Source: Arctopsyche grandis | Lineage: Eukaryota; Arthropoda; Insecta; Trichoptera; Hydropsychidae | NCBI RefSeq assembly: GCF_051622035.1 | Contig: NC_135360.1 | Coordinates: forward strand, 24,069,206-24,133,205 | Length of the DNA stretch: 64,000 bases | Direction of reading: 5' to 3' | Shown: piece after piece, positions 13,179 to 26,300 of the stretch | Layout of the letters: every line of letters starts with the position of its first letter | Numbering within the stretch: the first letter of the stretch is position 1 | Translations under genes and position numbers: made by a program | Notes under the pieces: generated by a model | What the model saw: only the letters and a program-made list of their open reading frames with translations | The model's database searches: none | Told to the model about the DNA's origin: nothing

Positions 13179-13287
13179 GTGATGGAGATGTTCGTGCGTC
13201 TTGCACTCCAAGGTATGCGTAAAACAATCATAACTCAATGTAAAAAATAAAGTTTGACATTCTGAAAACCGAAGTCGTATTTTGTGA

Positions 13288-14071
13288 GTAAACGGACTAC
13301 TAGTCATATGTGAACCAGTCACAGGACAACCGGTCGCTCTAGATCGGTCACACGTGATCACCCATCACACTAAAACTAGTCACGAGAAAACTGGTCACAC
13401 CCTAAAATCAGTCAACCAGTTTTCTCGTGACATCTCGGGACAACCAGTCGCTCTAGATCAGTCACACGTGATCACCCGTCACACTAAAACTGGTCACACC
13501 CTAAAATCAATCACGAGAAAACTGGTTGACCGATTTTAGGGTGTGACCAGTTTTCTCGTGACCAGTTTTAGTGTGATGGATGATCGCGTGTGACCTAGAC
13601 CTAGCGTGATCTAGAGCGACCGGTTGTCCTGTGACCGATTCACATTTGAATAGTGTTACGTACGCCGCGGATTAAGCGAATAGAATCCCAGAGACTATGT
13701 GACCGTTCAAGGGTTATCTGTTATCGGATTAACTATGTAAGTGCTTGCACTTACTTCCAGGATTATATCTGGACTCTAAGTGCATTTAGGCTAAACAATG
13801 ACCGTTATTAGTTATTTCTCAGAATCAGTACGGGAAGACCCAATGTCGTGGAAATACATATCCGAATACGTGACTATACAACAGGTAAACATATTAGGCG
13901 CCCTGAGAGATCTACCCCTTATAAGGCGGTACGTAGGCGATATCATGTCATTCTGGACTGAACACTGGCAAAACGTGTATCTCCTTAATCATCAATAAAT
14001 GCTGTGAGACGACTTTTGGCCTTTTACTTGGATCCTCCACCCACCCCTACACAACAACAGTAATCACCGAA
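13288..14071. mobile_element. Mutator-like fold-back element, split by a solo LTR
   Basis: The left arm starts GTAAACGGACTACTAGTC; the right end is CAGTAATCACCGAACC. Flanks ATTTTGTGA (13279-13287) and GTTTTGTGA (14072-14080) match at 8 of 9 bases. The interior is long complementary arms built of GGTCACAC/ACCAGTTTT words. A solo LTR (13654-14054) interrupts the right arm; the uninterrupted sequence is seen in the copy at 40299-40537. Long arms with a 9-bp duplication suggest MULE-type mobilisation. Confidence 0.7.
13654..14054 (+). mobile_element. Solo LTR, copy 1 (TGTTACGTACG...ACACAACA)
   Basis: Starts TGTTACGTACGCCGCGGAT and ends CCACCCCTACACAACA, about 400 bp, near-identical in layout to 40810-41193. 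Flanks ATAG/ACAG are compatible with a 4-bp duplication with one change. AATAAATGCTGTGA near the 3' end is the likely polyadenylation region. No internal retrotransposon region adjoins it. Confidence 0.75.
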
Positions 14072-14099
14072 CCGTTTTGTGAAGGATTCTACAGCACAC

Positions 14100-14381
14100 T
14101 GTGCAATTGTGTGTGGTGTGTGGTGGCGAAAAGCGCGGCCGCGGTGTGTCGAACGCCGGTCGCCGAATGTTGAATGTTGAATGTGCAGTTGAGGTGCGTG
14201 CGGTGTTTAGTGTGAGGGGTGCGGGGCGCGGGGCTCCCTCTCCCTCTCCCTCTCCGTCTCGGTCTTCGTCTTCGCTCCTCGTCCTCACTCTTCAGGGGCG
14301 AGGTGACGCGCGCCCAGCTGACAGCGAGTTCCGGTCGGTCCGAGCGAGCGCTTCCGGGGCCCGCGAGCTCCCGCGCCCCGC
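14100..14381 (+). promoter_or_regulatory. GC-rich 5' region of ubinuclein
   Basis: An abrupt GC-rich, CpG-containing block directly precedes and includes the first coding exon, in otherwise AT-rich DNA. It contains (CTCCCT)n and (CGTCTT)n-like runs. Likely 5' UTR and promoter; no TATA box is obvious. Confidence 0.45.
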
Positions 14382-17300
14382 ATGGCCGAGCAGCGCCGGC
14401 GAGTGGCCCCCGCCTCCGCCCCCCTCGCCCCCGCGCCCGCCGCCTCCGCCCCCTCCGCCGCCGCCCCCGCCGCGCCTTCCGCAGCCGCCCCCCGCCCCGC
14501 GCGCACCCTCCGCCTGGCGCTCCACCTCTCGCAGTCCACCGAGAGGGACTGTCCCGAGTTCAACTACAAGGAGCTCATCGCCACCGAAGAGGTACTATAC
14601 TATGCTATGCTCATTACTAATATAATACTCATCAGTAGTGATTAACCCGCGAAACGCGACAACGCCCACCCTCAACCCTGTCCATTCATGCTTCCGAATA
14701 CGAGTCAACGCCCCCCCCCCCCCTTATCTCCCGTCGCCGCTGGATGAAGAGTGGAGACTCGCAGACGAGACCCGAGTGGTGCATATCGATTCTTTCTAAA
14801 CCACTGCTACTAGTGTGTGGTTAATCAACGATGGGGATGTGGCAGTTTAGAGCGGCGCAGAGGCGCGCAACCTCAAGCCTGCGTGCTCGACTCTCTGAAA
14901 AACGACCCATGTCACGCCAAAGGTTGCCTGCCGGTCCACACTCTCACCATTGGTATTTTACGCTCTACCATTCGTATTGTTTTTCTCGCCATAAACATCT
15001 GTCGGGAAGCTTCTCCCACACACTATTCTAAACCTTCGTCGTGTACTTTTTGATACGTCCAGTGAACTAGAAGAACCACGAAATCACCCCCCCTTAATTT
15101 TTTTTCTGTAAACATTATAATTATGTTGGTACTTATTGGTTATATATGGGCGCATGAAAACATTCAGTATACATACATACACTACACAAACAAATGCATG
15201 CTCTTGATAGACTCGCCAAGAATCGGAGTGAATTATTTTCTGTAATATATTGCTTTATTTTCCGTTCGACAGCTCTATATTTTAACCCCACTGTCGTATG
15301 CATTGAAGTAGAATGGGTAGAAGCGCTCTTAGCTTCCAAAAATGTTGCTACAAAAACTCCGCGCAAACGGAGATTTCGGCTGTTTTGCTCAGTTGTTGTT
15401 GTTAAACTCTTTGAAATAGGCTCTACTAGTGAAATTGTTTGGTAGTATTAGTTCGACAAAGTCCGAACATCTGTATGTGCGTGCCCGTGCGTCCCTGAAC
15501 GTCACTTCCACGATTTTTTTTCCTCACTCTTTTGTCTCTCTTCTGACTCTCTTCGATGGCTCGCTTTTAAGCGATACTTTTGTTAGGAGTGACTATTCTA
15601 TACATTATACTTCAATGGTCATATGCGAAGAATTCCGATAAATCGGCTCCTGTTTTCGAACATATTTTGACGCTGTGTATATTTTTAGTAATTGTCACGT
15701 TGCGGTGGTCACAAAGACAATTTTTGCCATGAAAATCGCGAATACACTCATATTTGGCACTCAAGTTCTCGTTAGTATGATAGTTATCGTTAGTATGATG
15801 GACTTTTCGGCTGCCAGATGTTCCGTTATAGAGATTGTAGCGACTTTGTGACCAACAATCACCGAAATTTATTTACTATCTATATATATATTTAAAGCCG
15901 GTACTAGAGGAAGTTTTCAGGAACTTGAAATCGGACACAGCAGGAGTAAACTCGTCTTCGGTTCGTAGACGATGTAGTTTTGATAGCTCGCGATCCAGCT
16001 GACTTACTCAACCCTTTGAGTGCTGACGTCTTTTTTTTCTGTTTTGGAAGTCCGCCATGCTGAAAATTTCGCCAACGTTTCCAACTAGAATTATTTAGAA
16101 GTCTAATAGAAAGCCGGTATAAACATTGTAATGGTTAAACGTAACATGCATATACATACTCGAATTTCATATCACGATACGACTTTTTAATCCTTTGAAC
16201 CCCACTGTCATACGCGAGGAATTCCGATAAATCGTCCCCTGTTTTCGAACATACATATTGTTGACACTATGTATGCTTTTATTTACTTATCTATATATTT
16301 AAAACCGGTGCTTGGGAGAGTTTTCATGAACTTGGAATCAGACACAGCAGGAGTAAAAAAATCATCGGTCGCTTCTCGATTCATCCTCACAGACGATATA
16401 GTTTTAATAGTTCGCGATCCAGCTGACTTAGCAGACTAACAGCGGGACAGGGATAGTGTGAAAGTAGGATTAAAGATTAACGTAGATAAGACCAAACTAA
16501 TTTTCAATAGTTATCGCATTAGGTGATAAGAGGTCCGGTAGTAAAGAAGAAGAAATAAAGAGACGTACGAAATTAGGATGGGGTGCATTTGGACAAAAAT
16601 TTGTGCAAAAATTCCACTTTGTTAACAGATAGAATAGCAACGTATAATTTATATACTGCTGAAACGAAGATATATCTCGAAGGGGTCGCATGCATCCAGC
16701 TTCGTTTCCCAGATACACTGGGCAGATATGAGTTGATAAAGTCTCCGGTTATTTCCCCATTTACCAGAACCCCAGTGATAGATAACGATGATTTCCATTT
16801 TGAAGAAACGTAGGAGAAACTTGTCGAAATACTAATGAGATCGTACGAATTAACAATGACCTGAAGAAACGTCCTTCCCAGCTGTAAATCACGAGCACGT
16901 GCATGCCGTACAATTCGATATACTTACACCTTTATTCGTTCTTATCGAAACGTATATATGATCTCGCCCAAAAATATTGATTTTAACACTTGTGACATCC
17001 GTTGACGTAATAATTAGTTTTTGGTGCAGAAACGTGAGCCTCACTACTAAACAAGTACCCAAATGAATGCCAGTTTAATGTAATAAAAACTCTAATTTTC
17101 AAAATAATAAGCGCTGCAGGCGAAAATTTTTATCATTGCTTATTTTCCGGTGCATTCACTTTTCAAATTTCTTCCCAAAAGCGCCATTTAAGTCATGCCG
17201 CATATATAAAAAAATACACATTTGTAACCGTGGAAACTCGATACTGGGTGCAAATCAATCAAATTTTCCCAGAATCACAATACTTCATATATAATGACGT

Positions 17301-20300
17301 AAAAATTTACGTATTACAATTGAATAAAAGTGCCATTGCATATAAATAGAACATCCGACGTTTCTTTTTATATTATACTATCGCTGATAGCATCAGACTA
17401 TTCTAGATTTTTCCAGTCCACCGTGTTGACATTGCACATGGTGATTTCGTATGATGGGCATGTGATGCCTGAACTAACCTAACCTAATCTGTAGCGTACG
17501 GCGATGATTCTATTCCAATAGTACATACATATGTACGAATGATAAAAAGTCGTAATTTGGTTTAATTTACCATTATGTGTAGTTAAATTTTACCGTATTT
17601 CCAGCCATTTCCAGTTTCATCATAACCAATTTTTAGCACAACGAAATCATTTAATGGGCTCCATACATTGAAATTTGACTGTATTATGTACAATAATGCA
17701 CATACTTTAAATATTCGATTATCGATAATCTCATTTAACGCAACTTAGCTATTTTTTTAATGTATGTCAATGTTTTATTGTCTGAACTATGTAGGACGAG
17801 AAGAACTTTTGAATGACTGCTTTTGATTTTTAAATTACTACGAAATTTTCCATCGATATTTTTCCACTACATTTCCTATTGAATTGAATGATCAAAACGT
17901 ATGTAAATAAATGTAAATTTAATTATGCAGCATTTTTTTATTGATGTACTGCAACTTTCTAAATTGTCGATTGCAACTTGCAGAATCGTCGATTGCTGTC
18001 CATATTTAGCTCAATTTTAATCCACAAAAAAAAAACTGTTTATTTTAGTTCCAAATAGCGGTACGTACGTATACGTTTTCTCATTATTTATTTATATTTT
18101 TTTGTACCGAGACGCGACCTATGAGTTGTCAGCGGTCGTCAAACGGTGTTTCGCGGTCGCTTAAAAGAATTTTATAAGTTTTTTTTATCAGTAACGTTCG
18201 CATTAACGATCGATAATGCAAATTAAATATTTTTATCGCCCTGTGCAAAATATCACATTCGATTACTGTCATTTGACTCGTTTTTTTTTTCTTTGCTCAT
18301 ACATAATTGCAGTATTCGTTTTTGTCTACTTTTTAAAATGACGCTTGAATATTTATTTATGTGTGTTTGAACACATGTTTTTATTTTACCATCAATAAAA
18401 TTTACGAGTATTATGTATATTATGCATTAAAGTAATGTTACTTTCGTTTATAATATGTACATAATGTGAACTAGCAGCTATACTCAGTCCATATCAATAA
18501 GTTTCAGAACTTTTCATGCATTGTGTGAAATGCTTCATTAGTTTCACTTATCATTTAAACTTCGTTTTGAGATCATATGTAAACAAAAGTTTCAATATTA
18601 ACCCTTTGAATGCTGACCAACGCCGATCGGCGTTTTGCCGACAAGTCCTGCAATAGGCCTGCAAAACGCCAACAGGCTATGTAAATTTAGCATGGAGAAA
18701 GTAAATAAGAATACTAGCTGCTAAGTCTTTAAAGGTAGCATTGAAAAAAAATACAATGAATATGGGTCGTGTAATCCATGTCATTCATTTGTCAACGGTT
18801 ATAAAGACTGGTTTACACCGGAATGTCTAAATTTATAACCATAGCAGAATTTACTGCTGAATATTTTAGATTGTAAGCATTACATTTGAACAACAATAAA
18901 GAAGATGGAACTAGTTTTGGAAAAATACATTCATTAATAGACTTCTTTTGTTTATTTTATATTGTTGCAAGATATATAAGAGAGTCTTAACACACATTTA
19001 CAAAACTCGAAATCCTCGGCGGTAGTTATCTAGGGTTTGTTTGGATTAGCTTCAATTTTTTTATACCTGCTTTCTATTGGATTTCTAAATAATTCAGCGT
19101 GGCGGGCTTTTAACAGAAAAGACGTCAGCATCAAAGGGTTAACCGCTTCGATCCTAAGTAGACACGGGTGTCGGATGCTTTTTCAAATATATTCCAATAA
19201 GATTTTAGTTGGATTATGCTGGCATTTTGCTGTGACATCTATGAAAAACTAATATTAATTTTACAAATATCACAAAACGATATTTCCAAATTTGTCACAT
19301 AGATGAATCGAGGTCTGTCACATACGACTCATTGTCTTGTCTCTGTTTTATTGGCTCTAAAAAACACGCTGTACCTGACTTAACATTAGCAGTTTTAATA
19401 TCCAAGTGGTTAAGCCAAATGCGTATATTTTATTGATATTATAAATAATAAAACATAATGTTGAAAGAAAACAACAATTATCAAAAACAACAATCAGCTT
19501 TCTATTGGTTTCGCTGACTGTGTTTACTTTACGTTGTATACATGTTTCGCTGACTGACCAAGTTTACGAACATTACATTGCGCAATATTCGTAAGCTTAT
19601 TTTGAACCATTTTCACTCTTCCGATCGCTTTGATATCTTACCGACATACGAAGGTTATCTCGAATTAACGTAGGCAAATGTCTCTGGTATAACGCTAGAG
19701 GAATTTAATCATTAACGAAATCAGAACCGACTGTCAGATCGACGCGATGACAGCTAGCTATCATAAACGCCTACTCGTCGCCCCTGCTTAACTTCACAGG
19801 TTACACAGTTGAACAGTTATAACGGTTACTTTTTTCACAGTATCTCATTGAGTTTTAAAATCAGAGTCGGAGACTGATCGTGGGAAAATTTCGCATATAT
19901 TTTTTTAACCTTTTCTGCATTCGAACCCGAAAATTGTTGCTTTTTCAACCATTTTTTTAATAGCACCTAGCTCAAATGTATTGTATTCCATGAAGATATC
20001 CTAATGAATCGAAAAAATGACCACAGTTCTGATGTATGTATGTTACAGTGAAAATGTATCAAACAATGAATTTACAACGTTTAACTCTATAAATTTATTC
20101 CTAAAAACCCAATATTAAATTAATAGGGCCAACCCTTACTTAACCTAACCTATCCTGACCTTTAAATAATACCAACCCTGAAAATGTAACTGGTTATGAT
20201 TTCACTGAAACGTGAGTGAAAATATATTTTCACTTGAAATATAATTTCACTGTGACATACAGTGGCGACTCGTACATATGGGTTGCGGGGCTGCAGCCTC

Positions 20301-23300
20301 CCAGTACAGTACAAATGCAGGCTATTTTTGTCGTCCACATGGGCTGCGGGGCTGCAGCCTCCCAGTATAGTACATATTCAAGCTATTTTTATTTTCATTC
20401 GATCACCGGTTTGGTTAACGAGCTACTACAGCCTGAATAACCTTGCAGCCCCCCCTCCCCACTATGAAATCTGACTGAACCACAGATTAACGACACGTGT
20501 AACTTATGCGTGCGCACTGCTCGCACTTACACCAAGCGAAATCTACCCGAAGTCCCGACGGGTCTACGTGACTTGACAGAATGTTAAATTACAGAAAACG
20601 CAAATATCAGAATGCAAAGATCGAAAATCGAAAGATCTTAAGTTGAAAGATCAAAAAAAAATGGTGCATGGTAAACGGTACATACTCACTTAATTTGCGC
20701 GAGCAGGATACAACAGGAACATGCTTTTCCTCCCGTATTCTGCGCGCGCACATTAACACGGGAGGAAAAGCATGTTCCTCTTGTTCCTGTTGTATCCTGC
20801 TCGCGCAAATTAAGTGAGTATGTACCGTTTACCATGCACCTTTTTTTTTGATCTTTCGACTTAAGATCTTTCGATCTTTGCATTCTGATATTTGCGTTTT
20901 CTGTAATTTAACATTCTGTTGAATCACGGAGACCGAGTCCCGACATACCTACCTTGTATACGTTCTATGCTTCTGATACTTTAGTTCCGAATTTTTCCTT
21001 ATTAAATTATTAAAAACTCGCCAGAAAGATCCAACTCAATTTTAATAATTGCATCTGTGCACATCGAAAGGTTACTCGTCATCTGATGTGCAATTTTTCA
21101 TTCGTGAAGTCGAGAATTGCGTTTAAAGCAGCCATCCAGTTAATCTGTCTGGCGCTTTTCGATCGTTTGCACCAAACCCATATGCATTCGAAGCCGTGAA
21201 AGACGAATGTTCTAGTTTCAAAGCGTGTTAAAAGGAGCTTTTCATAAATATGGACGGGCATTGACACGTCTTTCCCGATTGACAGCGCGATTCTTCCAAG
21301 TGTTGCATGTTTCGCTTCGTTATCAAAACGTGGTATATCAGATTAAAGCAACGATAGGCGAATAATCTAATGCAAAGGCGTATTTTCTTTCCATCTCAAT
21401 ATCCATGTATGTCTTCCAGTGGGTTTGGTGATGATTGAGATGGAAAGTAAATACGCTTTTGCATTAGATTATTCGCCTATCGTTGCTTTAATCTGATATA
21501 CCACGTTTTGATAACGAAGCGAAACATGCAACACTTGGAAGAATCGCACTGTCAATCGGGAAAGACGTGTCAATGCCCGTCCATATTTATGAAAAGCTCC
21601 TTTCAACACGCTTTGAAACTAGAACATTCTTCTTTCACGGCTTCGAATGCATACACATATAAACGCGCACAAACACCATATCCGGCGAAAGTGAAATGCG
21701 TTTCGATAATAGTAATTCGCCGTCATTAATCCATTAAAAGGTGACTAGATGATCTATTTTGCTAGTGACGGGGACGTTGACCCGTCAACACGCACGCACA
21801 CACACACACACAATCGAGATGAGAATTTGCATTTTCGCAGAAAGGTTCCACGTCCATGACGTAGTTTGGTCCCGCGTGTGAATTATACATACGAATGTCC
21901 GAAATGGAGGATACGGAGAGCAAACAAACATACGCGTTGTACCTATGTACAATATATAATGTGTGCACAGAGCGAGATACGAGTTGCGCTTCCATGGCTC
22001 TCGGTGGGCATTGTAACAGGGGAAACAAAAAAGGCGACATTTCGTCATTGTGCAGTTGCAGTTGAATATGCCGTGTCGTGAACCGGTCGGTGTTCGTCTT
22101 TGTGCCTTTGAAATTTTCACATAAATTATGCGAGACGCCATTGCAGGTGGGGCCCCCGCTCTCGCTCTCGTTGCACCCTTCCCCCCCCCCCCCCACTGAT
22201 GTTTTTTCGATTCGGATAGATTTGAGATGGTGGTGGTCTGATCTCGTTTCGGTTGGCGATTTTAGTCAACTTGGCCAGGTGTGTTTTGTAGCGATGGTTT
22301 GGTTGTAAATTGAAAGTTTGTCGACGGTTCGAGTACCGGTTGCATTCGAATAGAATGATTTTTGTTGCTCTATGCATGTGTAAGTACTTGGGTATTGGGT
22401 AGGGCTGCCAGCAGTGTCGGCCTTACACCCGATGGCGCCCTCGGGCAATTTTTAGAAAAAAAAACACCCTTAGAAAAAGATTTCATCTTTAGCGCTCTAA
22501 TCTAAAATTTTGTATGGCTTTTGGCGCTCTAATTTTAAATTTTAGAGCGCCTTTGGCGCATCGTGTGGCGCCCTCGGGCGTCGCCCAATCCAGCCCCCCC
22601 CCCCCCCCAAAACCAGCACTGGCTGCCAGATTTATTGACATTCAAGCTGGGACATTTAATTTCAATTGTACCCCCCTCCATAATATACAATCCGAAATCA
22701 TATTTGATAATTTGCTTGTACAAATTTTATTCTACATTATGCTTATATTTTTCTTTTTTTATGCTTGTGGGAATCTTTTTTAATTAATTAAATTTAATAA
22801 TATAAAAAGGTACATGGGCAGTGGCGGATCAAGTAAATCCACCCCCCCCCTCCTGGTGAATTTGAAATTTGAGAAAAAATGCTATCATCGTTTTTTACCA
22901 TGTTTTTCAGTATAAGGATTTTACAAAACCATATAGATATTTTATTTATTTACTATGTGTACTCGAAACACTAACAGTTTGTGGAATAAAATATGTAGGT
23001 ACTATTTTAAAATAGTATGTAAAATAGGTATTAATTTCATGTATTCTTGGCTCACGTTGAAATTTGATCGTTGCACTTTTTACAAAAAATTGTATAAAGC
23101 GTACACTCACGCAAATTAAATTTAAGATCCTTCCTTTTTTTTAAATTAGTATTTACTTTATTTTTTCCAATTTATTTAGTTTTTATTATTAGAAGAAATT
23201 AATTATCTCTTATAAAAATGGGGCATAGTATCAATATTATCACACGATCCACGCCTATCGCGATCCGTATTGATAGTCTAATATAGGTTAGTATCGTGAT

Positions 23301-26300
23301 AGTTATAAGTGTATCCGGCAGGGCTGTGGAGTTGGATTAAAATTTATTGACTCCTGCTACAACTTGAATCATTTTAGTAAAACGGATTTTTCTTATCAAC
23401 GTATAAAATTATTAGTGATAAAAATAATGGCGATTTTCTAAAAATAAAAAATTAAAGGAATTAATAAAATCAGTAAAAATTGGCATGTATCCCAATTTAT
23501 TGAATTATTGGTGAAGAAATAGGTGTACATAAAAAGTAAGTACATTTATAGTACATATACATATGTGTATGGATTTCATACACAAACAAATTCAATAAAA
23601 AAATTAGAATAAAATAAAAAAAGTATGAGACGCAGGAAACACCGGCTTAGATGTTTCGGCCAGAAGATATCAAAATACATACATATGTATGTGCAATTCA
23701 ACGATTTTATTTATACATAATGTAATTTAAATTCATGATTTTTTTATAAAGAAATTATTAAATTTCAATTTAGTAGTCAATTTACTTCAATCAAATTTGA
23801 GAATCTAGTTGACGCATTCCGTAGTACTATTAATTAAAAAATAACAATGAAAAGGAGTCAGAGTTGGTTGATTTTTTACGACTCCACAGCCTTGGTATTC
23901 AGACTGTTGTGAAATCTGCGATACTAGAATCACGATCCGATTGATAGTGTAATACCCCCCCATTGAGGAATGTCTTGATTCAATTTAATTTCAACCTGTA
24001 ATAAAAATTGAAATTAAATTGCTAATAATGAGAAAAAACATCGTTTGTAAAGATTCATGCATTTTTTTGGCTGTTTTGTAACTGCTGGGGGGGGGGTCGG
24101 TTTTCTGAAAAATGATAGTACAATAAGCCGTTATCTAAAACCGTAATATTTGACTCTCCCACAAGGTCTTTTCTGGATGTTGGGATTAGAGACGTGAAAC
24201 CGGGACGTCTGGTAGCCCTAGGTATTGGTTTCATACATACATGCCAGGCATTTGTTTAACAATACTTAAAAAGCCTTCACGACTGATGTATATAAAGAAT
24301 TTGTCACTCGGTACAAAATATGCAATGAAATAACAATGACAAAAAAATAATATGAAAAAGAAAAACAAACAATATAACAATATCTAGCCCAACCACAAAA
24401 TCATTCGCTCGGTGAAGTAATGTGTTGTTTGTTTGATTAATCAATGAATTGATATGAAACTGGTTGTCGATAGCTCTCACTTTGCGTGTGTTATTATTTA
24501 TGTATCGAAATTTTCAATTAATTTTTACGTCAAGTCTATGTTTGTGCCATGTCAAGTTGGTGTTTTTAATTATTGTTAGGTTTTTTTGATGCATCAAACG
24601 GCAAATTAAATTTTCATTTTGAGTATTTTTCAACGTTTATCTGATCTAACATTGTAGCATGGGTTGAAATAAAAAAAAAAAAGTTTTTTAATCAAATTGG
24701 GTTCTATGATATGAACGTAGTTTTGCGAAAAGAATCTTATCTATTTATGTATGTATGTACATATTTGTAATATTACATTTATGAAATTACAGTATTTTTC
24801 TATCAGGTTATCTGCATATTTCGATCTACGTATATAATCGCATTTAGTGTGGATAATCGAGTTTCTACTACTATGTAAGATAATATGAGGAAAGTTAAAT
24901 GTAATTAAATTAACTTTTTCAATACTTTCATCATTTTTAACCTAATTGGTTGATCTCAAATGAAAACTATATTGTACTCGATAGTGTTTACATATTTATT
25001 TATTTATATATGAATACTTGGGAAAGGCAGCATAGCCAATGGACCCAAGGGATTTCTTGATACATAAAGTTATATTACAAACATAAAAAAAAACGAAAAG
25101 AAATATTAGAACTCAAAATAGGGGAAAATAAAATAAACTATAGAACTACAGAAACCCATTTATTTTGAGGAAATCATCAAGTTTATTTTTAAAAAATGTA
25201 AGTTACTAGAAATGGCTAATTTATTGGATAGACTATTCCAAATTTTAACCATTTTTTGAAAAGAAGGATTTTATTATTACGTTGTAGTAAATATATTTTT
25301 GGAGTCTGGGAGTATGACCTCTCAGATGAGTGTTATTGTTAATCGTAACAAGGCGTATCATAGGACAATTTTAATAGCTATTTATCATTTGATAGATTTC
25401 AAATAGATAAATAGTATACTATGTATCTATTTGATAAGTAGTACATAGTATACTTTAAGTAGTACATAGTAGTATCTCATACATACATATGTATATGAAA
25501 TTGATTCAAGTTCGAAAGGCATTTTTGTAATTCTTCGTTGGACCTTTTCTAAATATGCAACTTGTTATTTAAAATGAGGGTTCAGCAAATTCTAGTTTTT
25601 GTCTAATATATGTCGTATGAAATTACCTTTTTGGAATAAAATTAACTAATTGCTGTTTTGTTTTTAGGGTCGTAGAAAAGCAGAAAAAGAAAAGCGCAAG
25701 GGAAATGCTCCAAATGGCATTTGGGACGGATTTTCAGACAACGATGAAGATGTGGAAAGAATCGCTAAACAGTTTGAGCAGAAATATGTAAGGATTGTTT
25801 ATTTTGTTGTTATTTATTTTAAAATAATTTACCATTTTAAACTTGTTTTTTTTTTATGTCATCATCAGGGTAGTTCCAGTACATATGGTAGATCGAAGGG
25901 TCACTGTAAACGGGATGATTATGCCGACATAGGCGCGGGATATGATGAAAATGATTCGTTCATCGATAATACCGATGGGGTAAGAGTCGATTATTGTATT
26001 GTTGAAGTTATTTAATATTTATGCATTTTTCTCATTGTATGCTATTTTACAGTATGACGAAATTATACCGCCTGAATGTGACACTGCGTGCGGTGGATTT
26101 TACATTAATAGTGGATCGTTGGAATTTAAGAATGTAACCGGTGCCGGTTTGAGCACAGGAGAAGGTGCTGCCGGTGATTCTTCTCCACCAGCTGAAAGAA
26201 AATCGCACAAGGTATACTTCTATCCATATAAGGATACTAATTTAAAATTTTTGGTCATTTTTATATTATGTCTATATCATTTATATTTAATTCTAGCGTC

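Noticed and set aside
13798-13998. ORF conserved at 13798-13998 and 40936-41100
   Set aside because: Conservation is because both lie in solo LTRs; frames differ downstream and the region is LTR sequence, not a gene.
14101-14625. 174-codon Pro/Arg-rich ORF and its minus-strand Gly/Arg-rich partners over 14219-14563
   Set aside because: Out-of-frame shadows of the GC-rich ubinuclein first exon; only the 14382 frame carries CPEF and joins exon 2 in phase.
21762-22196. 144- and 118-codon minus-strand ORFs
   Set aside because: No recognisable domain, no flanking splice sites, ends in a (CA)n run; two overlapping frames are equally open.
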